NCBI GenBank assembly: GCA_946122785.1
Contig: CAMGYJ010000008.1
Span: 7,031,742 to 7,095,741 of the forward strand
DNA length: 64,000 bases
Direction: 5' to 3'
From: Linum tenue
Lineage: Eukaryota; Streptophyta; Magnoliopsida; Malpighiales; Linaceae
The notes below the pieces were generated by a model. That model did no database searches, was not told the origin of the DNA, and was given only the letters and a program-made list of their open reading frames with translations. Of the stretch, positions 11,550-22,069 are shown piece after piece. The position numbers and the translations under genes are program-made. Numbering within the stretch: the first letter of the stretch is position 1; each line of letters opens with the position of its first letter.

Positions 11550-11752
11550 CAGTGGCGGAGCCACGTTGAGCTCAGGGTGGGCTATATCCCCCCTTAATTT
11601 TCAAAAATAGGTAAATTTATATGAAATATGTATAACAAATTCTAAAAGTACTAGTTGGTAAGCCACTAGCTCCCCCCTCTCCAATAACTATGGTTCAAAC
11701 CACTCAAATGTATATTTATTAGCCCCCGTTCAAATTTCTGACTTCGCCACTA
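11550..11752. mobile_element. hAT (Tip100-type) MITE
   Basis: The left end is CAGTGGCGGAGCCACG and the right end, read backwards, is TAGTGGCGAAGTCAGA. CAGTGGCGGAGCC is the familiar terminus of Tip100-like hAT MITEs in plants. The flanks (ATAATAGAA and ACTTAGAA) share only a degraded duplication, so the insertion is probably old. Confidence 0.65.
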
Positions 11753-11821
11753 ACTTAGAAGATAAGATTTAGATAATATTTTTCTTACAATAACATCATC
11801 TTCTAAGGAAGTATATATAAA

Positions 11822-12115
11822 AGCAAGCGTAGTTTTTTATTTATTTAAATAACTCACCTGTGTAGCATAATTATATATGTTCAACCTGACAGGTTGTTGT
11901 TGACGAGTCTCTTCAGTCTTATTTTAAGAAATTAAAAATATTTCGATAACACATTATCAAAAAAAAAAAATATATTTCGATAACATCGAGAGGGGAATCC
12001 TCAACAACTTTTATTACTTTTTAATTTTTATACGAGATCAAATCGTTATTAAGAGCGATAAATGGTCGCAGAAAGTGCTTCGCTAGCAATGTTTTGGCCA
12101 CAGTATTATTCTCGC
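11822..12115. repeat. dispersed repeat, copy 2 (see 6240-6420)
   Basis: Same ordered blocks as the copy at 6240-6420, with an extra duplicated ATATTTCGATAAC segment inside. The sequence runs on to about 12240 with GGCGACCA / TGGTCG inverted motifs, so the repeat itself may be a MITE fragment. Confidence 0.55.
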
Positions 12116-12249
12116 CAATTGAAAAGCTGGGAATGACATTTGGCGACCATTGATTACCACTCCCACTCGTATAAGTTCTAGCACCATTTCATATGGCCGC
12201 GAAAGGGTGCTAATGACGACCAAATGTCGTCGCTAATATGAACGCACTT

Positions 12250-13750
12250 TTTCCCCCTCGATTAATATCATCTTACTTGCAAGGAATTAGACGAAAAATA
12301 TAACTCTTCTACAAGGATATTACACAACTACTTACATCTGAGAAGTCAACTGCAAGTGATCACCCAAACGAATATTAAGGGTCGCTGTCCCTTAACTGTT
12401 CCCTTGCCTTCATAAATGTATATGGAAAGACCTGTTTTGCTAGTCAATGATAATTATAAATCGTTCGCAATTACGAGGGAGCCACTCCCTAATACTTTTA
12501 TACGTACATATGCCTCGGTCCATTGACCGAATTATTTTAAGTTATCACCACATGTAATGGGAGATAGCAAGAGCATTAGAGCGTGTACTTTCTGAGCATT
12601 GCACATTTAAGATGTAAATAAAGCTTTCAAAATTTTATTTCAAAAAAATTTATTAAGTATACTACCAAATTTTAGATAAAATAGTACAACACCTCATATT
12701 AAAAATGAAATGACAAAGTTTAATAGCTCATTCAAATGATTTTTTACCTATTTTATACATCAAATATTCTAAATTCGTTGTGTATTTTAAATGTTATTTA
12801 TAAAAGAAAAAAGTACACTTCTGTCCCTCTCACCTCAACCCCAAAGTTTTCCAAATGACATCCTAGTATTCCATCCACGTTTTTACTATTTCTCATCCAA
12901 GTTTTTACTCGCCATCTATCGTCAACCCTTTGTTCCCCTCTACCAAAAGCATATCGTATGCAAAATTCTAGCTAGGATTATGATACAAAAAATTATTGTA
13001 TCAGTCCAAACAATGTGTACATCTTTGGCGGCTTCAATAATCTCATCGATTTACCTCTTACAATATAGTCCTAAAATCTTAATCCAGTTGAGTTCACAAC
13101 ACATGCAAAAAGGCTGAATTCTATAGAATTCTAGTCAATCTTTGGTGATTGACAAATAATTAGTTCGCTAATGTGAACCCTACGAAGAGCTAGTATTGTC
13201 GTTAATTATTTTTCATTCTTACTCTCATCCACCATATTTATGCTTATCCTGGTGGAAAAAAACCACCCATTGTCTTTCTCTATCTATTAAGTCGCGAATG
13301 TTTTCAATTTCCTCCTTGTTTGTATTTTCTGCTATAAATTAGGAGCGCAACCCATGATCCTTAAATTGTGCTACTTTAGGAAAATGTTAGAGAATGTGTA
13401 GATAATTTTAATAGAAAAAAAAAATAGTCACATAGCAATACACATTTGTATAAATAAATTAGTCTATAAAGACACTCAATAAATGCCATCATTACTCGAC
13501 TTTGGCTACCTGATTAAATACTCAATTTCAACCAACTACAGTGAATGCCACAAATAATAAGTATACTTAGTTCTATGCCTGATAAGACAAAGCATGGTCC
13601 ACTGGTAATCCAATAAATTGGGTTCTGAAAAAGCGCTACTGCTCACTGTCGGCCATAATAAGTCAAATATGGTGGCATGTATTGTTCACAATGCATATAT
13701 TGTTCACAATAAATTGTTCTTTTGAATTTTCTTTACAAACAATACATATA
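12250..13750. other. AT-rich spacer, no gene
   Basis: Contains only short chance ORFs, for example a low-complexity open frame at 12791-13117. No repeat boundaries or RNA genes were recognised. Confidence 0.45.
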
Positions 13751-14510
13751 TGTTGGGTTGGTCCAACTCATATGGTGGTTGGATTAACCAGTTTGAGTTT
13801 GAGTTTTGGTTGGTTTCTAGAAGATCCTCTATTTTCAAAATAGAAAGTTATTGTCTAGTCAAAAGTAAAAATAGGTGACAGCCTTTCATTTTTAGAGAGA
13901 GAATCAAGAAAAAAGAAGAGATAAGAAAAAAGAGAAAAGAGAGAAGAGCTGCAGTTTTTTGTTTCTGCAGCAGGGCAGCCTGTTCAAGTGAGCCTTCTAG
14001 AAGATTGAACCGTCAGATCGTCCTGAAATTTGGGAAGTGGGACTGTCATAGCAGCTCCTTGTTAACTGCTTTATAGCTAGGCTGAGCAATAGGGAGAATA
14101 GTAGCTTGTTTGTAGTAGTCATTGGTTAGAGCCTGATGTATTTAAGTTTGTTTTTGCTTCTTCAATAAAATCATCAAGTTTGCGAGGCAATACAAATTAC
14201 ATTGTGGTATCAGAGCCTATGAGAAAATAACGATCAATGAGTAAGAGTGTGGGAAAAGGGAAACACGAGAGGGTAAGGATACTTAGCGAGGATGAGGATA
14301 TCTGGAGGACTTGCTCTGGTGGTGGGATTGCTAAAGTTTGATGGTGATTATGATGACTGGAGTCTCCTTATGGAGAACCTTATAAGCACATGGTTGGTTA
14401 ATTTCTGGTTTGACATTGATTTACTTGTAAATAACTCAAATCAAAGTGGGTTGGTGGTTGATGTAGGTGGTGAAATGCGGATTTATAAATCTCCTAAACA
14501 CACTTAGTTG
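13751..14510 (+). mobile_element. truncated Ty1/copia element (LTR, PBS, gag fragment)
   Basis: An LTR of about 451 bp runs from TGTTGGGTTGG at 13751 to AATTACA at 14201, with an AATAAA-like signal near its end. A primer-binding site TGGTATCAGAGCC follows at 14205. A gag-like frame near 14330-14400 encodes LKFDGDYDDWSLLMENLI, a standard copia gag N-terminal motif. The frame closes at about 14505 and no pol domain or second LTR follows. The element is therefore a 5' fragment. It is a different family from the copia LTR at 4776. Confidence 0.75.
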
Positions 14511-14680
14511 TGTGGGTGAGGATATTACAGTCACCCGAATGATCCGCACCATATTTTCACCTGACAAAAATTATTTTTTTTTTATATTATCGAATAGCCA
14601 TCATATTTACTAACCTTACTACATAGTGACCATCATATTATAAACTATTATAATTGTATCAATGTCGTATTAAGATGGCC

Positions 14681-14858
14681 AAGGTCTTTCCACCAAAATT
14701 TTAGAAAGACACACAAGGCCTTTACATAATATCCGCGTTATAATCCGGTCATGTACGTAGCACACCGGTGCATAGAATCGAATCGCGTAGCTACTTTTTA
14801 AAGATTCTGATGAAGATTTCAAACCTTAATAAAACCCAGAGCCACAGAACACGGTATG
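14681..14858 (+). pseudogene. promoter-only relic of a gene 3-like copy
   Basis: This stretch matches the region just upstream of gene 3 (about 17270-17420). Shared blocks in order are AAGGTCTTTCCA.CAAA, AAAGATTC.GA.GAAGATT, AAACC.TAATAAAACCCAGAGC and ACA.ACACG. No coding sequence of the family follows: a MULE-type MITE begins at 14868 and unrelated sequence comes after it. I infer a deleted or transposon-eroded fourth member of the cluster. Confidence 0.55.
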
Positions 14859-14867
14859 AAATTATAA

Positions 14868-15329
14868 GAGTTAATATTTTTTATGGCCTGAACTTTGACA
14901 AAAAAAAACTATCCTAGCCAATTTTTTCGATCTATAACATCCTGGCCCGAACTATACACCAAAATAAACAATTTGGCCAGATCCGACTTTTGACCGTTAG
15001 TCAACGCGCCATGTCACTGCCAAGTCAGCATACAATATTTAAAATAATTCACAATTTCCACACATTCCCTAATTTTAAATTATTATAAATTAAAAAAATC
15101 ATCTAATACCTTAGTTAAACCAAAAATAAAAAACATCTTCGGACTTAGTAGTGACGTGGCGCGTTGACCTTTAGTCAACGCGTTTGACCGTTCAAGTTAA
15201 CGGTCAAACATCGGGTTTGGCCAAATTGTTTATTTTGGTGTATAGTTCGGGCCAGGATGTTATAGATCGAAAAGATTGGTCAGGATGTTTATTTTGGTCA
15301 AAGTTCAGGGCATACGAAAATATTAACCC
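14868..15329. mobile_element. MULE-type MITE with long inverted repeats
   Basis: The 462-bp element folds on itself through inverted arms of about 140 bp (left 14868-15010, right 15185-15329). The termini are G(A/G)GTTAATATTTT. The arms contain matching CGATCTATAACATCCTGGCC and CAACGCG blocks. Flanks are AAATTATAA and AAATTATAG, a 9-bp target duplication with one mismatch, as expected for Mutator-like elements. A partial relative lies at 24280-24433. Confidence 0.75.
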
Positions 15330-15738
15330 AAATTATAGAATCAAAGAAATCAGATGGTGATAATAGGGCCTTTCAGGTATCCGCGGTCATGAATTTGATT
15401 GTGATTCCTAATTTGGATGTCATATTTTTTATATGCTATTTGAAGAAAAGCACACACCAATTTAACATATGATTTAAGAGAAGACAAAAGAGGCGAATAG
15501 AGACTTGGTCAAATGATTGTACCGTTTGGTTTTCAATATGGAGCTCAACTTATAATATGTAGTGAGTGAGAAACATTAATTGATGCAACCTTTATAAATA
15601 AATGCCAAATTAAACATAATAAATACAAGTAAATATGGATGCAAATCAAGATAAAAAATACTTTTAGTACTTGGCAGGAGACATTGAGCATGTAAAAAAC
15701 ATGGACCCATCCCAAATAGACAGGGAAAGGAGGAATTT

Positions 15739-16015
15739 TACAATACTATATAGTATTGGTGCTATAAGTTTTTGTCTGTATGTTACAACTTGAAATTGTA
15801 CCTTTAACGTTATGGTACAATTTCAACTTGTATCTATACGTTTTGTACAAATTCTTTTATGGTATAACTTAAATTTGTACCTTTATGTGATGGTACAACT
15901 TAAAGTTGTAAAGTTGTACCATAACATAATTGTACAAATTTCTTTATGGTACAACCTAAACTTATACATTTAATGTTATGGTACAACTTTAAGTTGTACA
16001 ATAAAGCGGCTCAAG
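15739..16015. repeat. minisatellite of GGTACAACTT.AA.TTGTACC units
   Basis: Variants of a palindromic unit (TATGGTACAACTTAAA.TTGTACC) recur about six times with irregular spacing. The stretch begins with a palindrome AATACTATATAGTATT; its first part recurs at 16848, just beyond the neighbouring foldback element. Confidence 0.6.
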
Positions 16016-16017
16016 AT

Positions 16018-16830
16018 AGGGTGAGTAACAATGAGTAACCAAATCTGGACCCTTCTTTTAAGTGACTACAGATTTAAGGGTGAAGAATTAAAGAAATTTA
16101 TTTTCCCTAGTTTTCTTAATTGGATCATATCTTCTTCATTCTAACTCGGATTTCAATTTTTTTGCACAGATGGAACGAGTTCGTTGTGCTCTACAAAATT
16201 ATATCCATTTTCAATATTTTTTGAGAAAAAAAAAATTACATCCCTCTCGTTACCAACTCCATACCATATGGTATCTCCTTCATTGTTTAGTCATTTTCGG
16301 AAATTTTTGCACAAAAGGAACGATTTAATCATGATCTATTGGATTTCAAAATTCTCTGGGTGGGGGGGGGGGGGGGATTTTCAAACCTCTCGTTACCAAC
16401 TCCATACCATACTATACCACACTGGTATGAGGTGGTATTTTTCATACCATATGGTATGCTGTTATTTAATACCATAAGGTATTGACTGGTATCAAATAAC
16501 AGCATAGTATTGACTAGTATTTTTCATACCATATGATATGCTATTATTTAATACCAGTCAATACCATATGGTATAGACTGATAATAACTGACAAATTTTT
16601 TTTGTTCCAAAAAATATCAAAGTGGATATCATTTTGAAGAGCACAATTAATCTGATCTAACTGTGCAAAAAAAAATTAAATTCCGAGTTAAAACGAGTGA
16701 GAAATCATCCGTTAAAGATTAAGGAAAAGAAAATTAATGATTTTTTCAGGAGAGAGAAGGAGGCGCTGATGTGGCAGATTCTTATTGGATTATGCATGGG
16801 GTTACTCACTACAAGGTTACTCACCGAATC
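16018..16830. mobile_element. foldback/MITE-like element with palindromic core
   Basis: The outer ends are GGTGAGTAAC at about 16020 and its reverse complement at about 16816-16825. Arms of about 150 bp match in inverted orientation, including TTTTTTTGCACAG.T blocks and TAACTCGG/CTAACTCGG. The centre (16378-16575) holds multiple ATACCATATGGTAT palindromes. The flanking AATAAAGC octamers (near 16000 and 16840) may be an 8-bp duplication lying slightly outside these ends. The superfamily is not certain. Confidence 0.55.
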
Positions 16831-17335
16831 TGCTCCCAAATAAAGCAACAATACTATATAGCATAGTAGAAGTGCTCCATGAAAGATTGAGTTGTACAAA
16901 TGAGATCAGAAACTGCAACACCCCTGTTGGTTGTTTTCTCAATTTTGTTGATTGTTGTAGTTAAGTTGTCAAATAAATACAAACCCAAAATATTGGAGCC
17001 CACCGCAACAAGAAATTGATAAGGCGGTGGCCAAAGCTTTGATTTTCTCATATTGTATGTATGTGTGTGACAAAATCGGGGTTTACCTACTCGTTGGCAG
17101 TTAGCCGTGCATGGTTGACATTGGCGCCTCGATGGATCATTCGGAGAAGAAAATATCCAACGTAACTCCTCATATATGTCGTCAAGCTCTCATTCCCAAT
17201 GCAGTCTCGTTCCTCATTTCACCAGAATTACCTGATAATTTCGTCTACAAATCAATTGTTTAATTAAACCAACAAGGTCTTTCCATCAAAGTTTAAAAAA
17301 GACGGCGAAGCTGACCCCTGCATGTATCGAAACGC

Positions 17336-17350
17336 AATATATATATATAG
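17336..17350 (+). promoter_or_regulatory. probable TATA box of gene 3
   Basis: An AATATATATATATA run lies about 95-105 bp upstream of the start codon of gene 3, inside the block that is shared with the relic at 14681. Confidence 0.4.
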
Positions 17351-18202
17351 TTCCTTTTCAAAAAGATTCCGACGAAGATTCTAAACCATAATAAAACCCA
17401 GAGCGACAAACACACGTACGGCAGGAAACAAACCGGATGCTCATGGCGCCTTTCGAGCTCAATTCCACAATCCATTTTGTAGCTTCATCGGACTCCACCA
17501 CGATCGACGTCTACGAGCTGACCACGTCAAAAGATTCACCACCGTCGGCAGTCAAAGCCACCGACTGGAAGATCTTAGCAACCGTCGCGGTCACTAGCCA
17601 CCACCAGCCGGAAGATCAACACGACGCCCTGAAACTATTCGACGAGGTGATCACAGGTCGGAACCTGAGGAATCTGGCCGAAGACCTCTCCCAGTTTCAT
17701 TTCTACGTCAACCCGCTCGGCAACACCATAGACGTCTCCGCCGGCGGCGGCCAGTTCGGAGTCCAGTTCTTCAGATTGAACGACACCTTCAACTGGTCCC
17801 AATACGGCGCTTTTAATCCCCCGCCGGCGGAGGCCAAACTATGGCACACCCGCCACGGCTTCAGCGACGGCGACGCTGTGGTGGATTACAAGAAGCAATT
17901 GAAGGAGAAGGAAGAGAAGTTGGTGGAACTGAAGACGGAACTGAGATCCACAACCGCAGATCTGGAGTCGGAAAAGAGAGAGCTGGACAAATACCGGAAG
18001 TGGTGCTCCGATTTCAGGTACCGACACCGCGACACGATCTCGGCGTCCGAGGCGCCGGCGAAGATCTGGCGGAGGCGGGTGAAGGTTGCGAGGTCAACGT
18101 TCGTGACACTGTCGCCGCCGGTGGTTCCGACTTGTCCCGTTTCGTGTCGAGTGCCGTCGTTTAAGGAGGAGGCGATCGATGCGTTTTGGCTGCTGGACGA
18201 GG

Positions 18203-18744
18203 CAGGGCCGTCCCATGATAATCGGAGGCCCTGTTCGACAATTTAAAATGTGGTCCCAAAATATTTTTTTCATAAATTTTTTAAAAATAAAATTATTAAA
18301 TAATAATAAAAATGACAACTTCAGAAAATGATTGGAAAATAATAATATTATCTACGCTTAGAAAGTAACTTTTTCAAATTTTCGGGTTGACATAATTAGA
18401 ATTGGGTGTGTACAATGCGTTGGATATTTTTGGGAAGTTGAGAATTTTGGGAAACGATAAGAAGATTAAATAGCTAACTGTTAGTTTTGATTCAACAAAT
18501 AAGTCGTAGCTCAGTGGTTGTGTATTATTTTGATGATAAGGATAGGTCCACGGTTCGATTCTCCTCCTGCGCCTTTGTACTTTTGGATTTTTGTGTGTGT
18601 GGGCCTCGCCAGCCCAAGGGGTTCGAGGTAGCATCCATACTCTATGGATTTTGTGGGCCTCCAGACTTAATTGATTATGAGGCCCCAATAAAATTGAGGC
18701 CCTGTGCTGTGGGCCTGACCAGCACAGGGCCTGGGCCGGGCCTA
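18203..18744 (+). mobile_element. 542-bp hAT element inside gene 3
   Basis: Flanked by the perfect 8-bp duplication GGACGAGG (18195-18202 and 18745-18752). The ends are CAGGGCCGTCCCAT and, read from the right, TAGGCCCGGCCCAG. This C/T mismatch at the outermost base is typical of Ac-like hAT elements. The GGCCC-rich subterminal motifs are repeated at both ends. No transposase is encoded. It contains a tRNA-like segment (18505-18575). Confidence 0.9.
18505..18575 (+). other. tRNA-like segment with pol III A and B boxes inside the hAT element
   Basis: TAGCTCAGTGG fits the A-box consensus, and GGTTCGATTCTCC, about 43 bp later, fits the B-box. The stems of a full cloverleaf are poor, so this is not a functional tRNA gene. 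It is more likely a tRNA-derived or SINE head captured by the element. Confidence 0.5.
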
Positions 18745-19047
18745 GGACGAGGACTGCGGCGGGTTTCCTCCGCCGCCGGCGGTGCAGGTGTGGACTGCGG
18801 ACGGGAAGTTTGACGCGGAGAATTGGTGGTGTATTAAGGCGAACCGGAGGGTGCAAGGCGGTGGGGAGACGACGATGCTGGTGTATTACGACGGCAAGTT
18901 TGATTATGCGGAGTTTTATAATCCGATGACTTCCCGGCGGGAGAGGGTCCCGGTGCCGTATAAGGTGAAGGATGGGGTGTTCGAGGCTAATAGGAATTTT
19001 AGCATCGGTTACTTCTCGTTTACCTGGGAGGTTAGGGTTGTGTTCAC

Positions 19048-19125
19048 TTACCGCTGGTAAATAAATGCTCTTAATTAGTTTATGTTGGGATGGCTAATGC
19101 TAGTTACCGCTGGTAAATAAATGTT
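19048..19125 (+). repeat. 20-bp direct repeat around the stop codon of gene 3
   Basis: TTACCGCTGGTAAATAAATG occurs at the end of gene 3, including the stop codon, and again about 58 bp later. The second copy is non-coding. This looks like a small tandem duplication or the scar of a lost insertion. Confidence 0.7.
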
Positions 19126-19129
19126 CGTT

Positions 19130-21480
19130 TGCCGAAATGTCATTTAAATATATAGTAATCACAACATTAATTTTAATTTTTAAAAATTATTTGAAATGCT
19201 AAATTTTAAAGAAATTAAGATGACAAAATTATCACTTGTGGATTGCAAATCATGACCTATCTAGTTAATAATCCAGTCAATTAGTTTTTTGTGGTTAAAA
19301 AGAAAATTTACGTAAAAGAAGAATTTAAATGACAAAATGTTTATAAATAGGAGAAAACATAACCACAACATTTAACCAATATTTGTTTATCTTGAGAAGA
19401 GACACAATACATGTATATTAATATGAGTGAGTGAATCATAATAGATGAGGAACTTTCTAAAGATTATAAAACAACAAAAAAATTGACTACATAATTCAAA
19501 ATTTTAGGGTATCTATTATGTAATTAGTTTGAATAACGCATGAAACCACAAAATAAGATTTCAAGGAAAATGAAATCGAAAATCAATTAGAAGATGACAC
19601 CTAACATCTGACACGACACGAATCAAGAAGAAGAAATTAAACACTCATTTATTGTATTCTAGACATTCCAAAATTAAATAATTTAACATGCAAAAAAGCA
19701 CGGATCCCATTTACTTCACCATGCACTGATAGCAGACCAATGATTTCAAAGAGGTCAGGGATACATTTGAAGACCAGCTTATAACATTTTGAAGACCACC
19801 TTATAGCATTTTACTTCCGTTGTCCAAATCAAGATGTGGTTTATTATAATTACAGTTAGACCCATGTATTGTCATTGTTTCTAAGTCCGCATCCATTGAG
19901 GAGTAGCTACCAAGGATGTTCCCGTATAAATTAAAGCATGAGAATCTCTACCATCTATTAGTGTGTCTGTTAGAATTTTCAGGAGCAATACTTGTGACTC
20001 AACCAACAGCCTAAAGTTCATTAGACGTGACTCAACTTCTTTCCTTGGGATCTGTTGTTCTGTATAGTTGTTTGTAGCTCTATATAAACAGGAGCATAAG
20101 AGTGTTGGATAGCTCATGCAAACTCCAACCTCTCTCCCTTTCCCAGACCTTGTGGAAAAAACTCCAAAATATTGATCTCCACAGAAAAAACAGGAAGAGA
20201 TCGAGTGCCAAGAGAGAGGAGCCCTTAAAAACACTTTTCAGTTTTTCAAAAGCCGAGCTTAAAGAAGTGTTTGACCCGACTTCGGCTATTGAAGTATATC
20301 CCAAATACCGGTACCAAACTTCCAGTCCTCCCAAGAGTTTCTGCGATGAAAAGACTGTCGTGCATATTAGTCGGCAAGAAACAGAGTGCATGAGAAGCTT
20401 AGAGAGACGAAAATTGAGATCAATTGATGCGATGCGTAACTGATTCGCGGAAGAGTGCTTCCTTATGTGTTATTTATTCACGCATACAATCAATGGTAGC
20501 AGTAGTGCAGAATTCCCGCAACTCTTTCTTCACGCGCGCTTGACCTACCTTCCTTCATTTCTGCCGTTAGTCCAACTCCCTGCAAACGTATGGACAGTTG
20601 GACACACGCTCTTTGTACACTGTAAATTAAATAGTGGAATGAATGGATACACACTCTTTGTACATGGTTTCCTTCTTCTTTTTTTGGTGGTGTACATGGT
20701 TTCTGTTGCAACCGTCCCTCCGAGGGTCCGATGTCGTCGCGTTGGCATTTTTGGGAGTCGCCATCAATCTTACTTGGAGTGGATCGAACACTCATCGGTC
20801 GGCTCTAACCTTAGGGTTCGAACCGGAATATGGTCTGCGATTAAGAGATTCGGGTTCGGGAGTATAGTTACGTGCGGGGAAGTGAAATCACACCCCACAA
20901 TGCCCTAAATCGGTACTACTTAAGTTGATAAGTTTTTGTATGAGTTGGGTGTATTTTAATAATTATGTATTTTTAAAATCCCAATGGGCCATTACTATAT
21001 TGCTATTTCATTGGGTATAATTTAGCTAAACGTCCATTGACGTATTAGTTTATCATTAGGTATTTTTAGGGCCTTACTTGACCACTAAAGAAATTAAATC
21101 GTATTAGTTGTAATTTAATTATACGCCTACTGACGTAATAATTTAAAGATAAAATTAGTTGATTATTTGGACTCGAACCTTATCGGTTGCCTACGTACCC
21201 GTTAGACGGGATCAAAGTCCACGTAGTTCATTAAAACTTTGATAATTTTAAATATAATTTTTAATTTTACCACGTTCCGCTGATCGTGGTTCTCGTATCA
21301 AAGATTTTTGTTAATAAAATTTAAGTTGATTATTATGAAATTATGAAAAGAGAATATAATAATTTAAGTTGTTAGGAAGCATTTTGAAGTCTTGGAAAAG
21401 AAACAAGATAAACTTAATCCGCATCTAACATTTCGTATTAAGAATTAACTAACAAAAGGAAAAGGAATACTTAAACGCAT
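19130..21480. other. spacer; one duplicated segment, no gene
   Basis: The segment 20323-20470 matches 29571-29735 (listed separately). The sequence from about 19970 to 20160 resembles an LTR fragment (TGTTAGAATTTTC..., CTCTATATAAACAGG) but has no partner, so I do not call an element. No coding sequence was recognised. Confidence 0.45.
20323..20470. repeat. duplicated segment, copy 1 (see 29571-29735)
   Basis: Shares CAAGAGTTTCTGCGAT.AAAA, GTCAGCAAGAAACAGAG-like, GCATGAGAAGCT, AGACGAAAATTGAGAT.AATTGATG and GCGTAACTGATTCGCGGAAGA blocks in the same order with 29571-29735. The identity looks to be around 85% by eye. The origin is unknown. Confidence 0.7.
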
Positions 21481-21492
21481 GCATGATAGGCC

Positions 21493-21565
21493 AGCAGCCC
21501 AATTGGTTAATTCACTACCCTTATAGGGTGGACTTGACCTTAAGCACGAGGGTTCAAAACTCGGC
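21493..21565 (+). other. tRNA-like (SINE head) fragment
   Basis: GCCCAATTGGTTAA resembles an A box and GGGTTCAAAACTC resembles a B box about 45 bp later. There is no proper acceptor stem and no CCA-end context. It is best read as a SINE remnant; the assignment is weak. Confidence 0.3.
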
Positions 21566-21694
21566 CAATGCACATTTTTTGCTCGTCGTTTTAGGTCAGA
21601 GACGGGGGAGGGTATTTTGATAAATGTTCAACAACGCGGTGGCAGGTTTGAGTAATATTTATGAAATCCTAGGGGTATTTTGGTCACTTGAAAA

Positions 21695-22066
21695 GTCAGG
21701 GTATATAAACGTCTTAAACAAAACCCTAATTTCCTCTAAAACGGATGCCGCCCTCTCACTCTCGTTTTCTCAACCTCGCTCGCCTCTCTCTTATCTTCCA
21801 GAGAAGCAAAGCCAACAAACCCTACCTATCATCACACACCACCACCGCCATCCTCTCTCTGCCTTCTTCTCGTTTCTTCTTCTCTATCCAGAGAAGCAAA
21901 AATAAACCCTAGCCACAAAGCGCACACTAAGAGAGCGCCGCCCTCTCACTCTCACCTCTCGGCTCTCTCTCCCTCTCGATTTTCTTCTGTTCTTCAATAG
22001 AAAGAACCCGAAAAAAACCTAGCTAAGCGCCGCCTCTCTTCTCTCTACCTCTCCGCTCCTCTTCTC
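21695..22066 (+). promoter_or_regulatory. orphan promoter/5' leader fragment
   Basis: TATATAAACG at about 21700 is followed within 25 bp by AAACCCTAA (a telo-box) and then by long CT-rich leader-like sequence. Two copies of CGCCGCCCTCTCACTCTC (about 21747 and 21937) show an internal duplication. TATA plus telo-box plus CT-rich leader is typical of genes for the translation machinery. No coding sequence follows, so this looks like a duplicated or captured promoter. Confidence 0.35.
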
Positions 22067-22069
22067 TTA

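Larger units (their letters stand above)
17443..19060 (+). pseudogene. Gene 3: paralog of gene 2, split by a hAT element
   Basis: The frame starts MAPFELNS at 17443 (an ATG two codons earlier, 17437, is also open) and runs to a stop inside the transposon at 18246. The N-terminal domain matches gene 2 (VYEL, NPLGN, FFRLNDTFNWS), followed by a coiled coil. After the element the reading resumes at about 18746 with the shared C-terminal domain: VQVWTADGKFDAENWW, LVYYDGKF, VPVPYK and a final VFTYRW. The two halves lie in different frames. Leaving out the 542-bp element and one copy of the 8-bp duplication puts them back in one frame of about 355 codons. No other defect is visible, so the disruption looks recent. 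As it stands, a transcript would encode a protein without the C-terminal domain. Confidence 0.85.

Noticed and set aside
18505..18575. A real tRNA gene
   Set aside because: A and B boxes are good but acceptor and anticodon stems do not pair well, and the sequence lies inside a hAT element.
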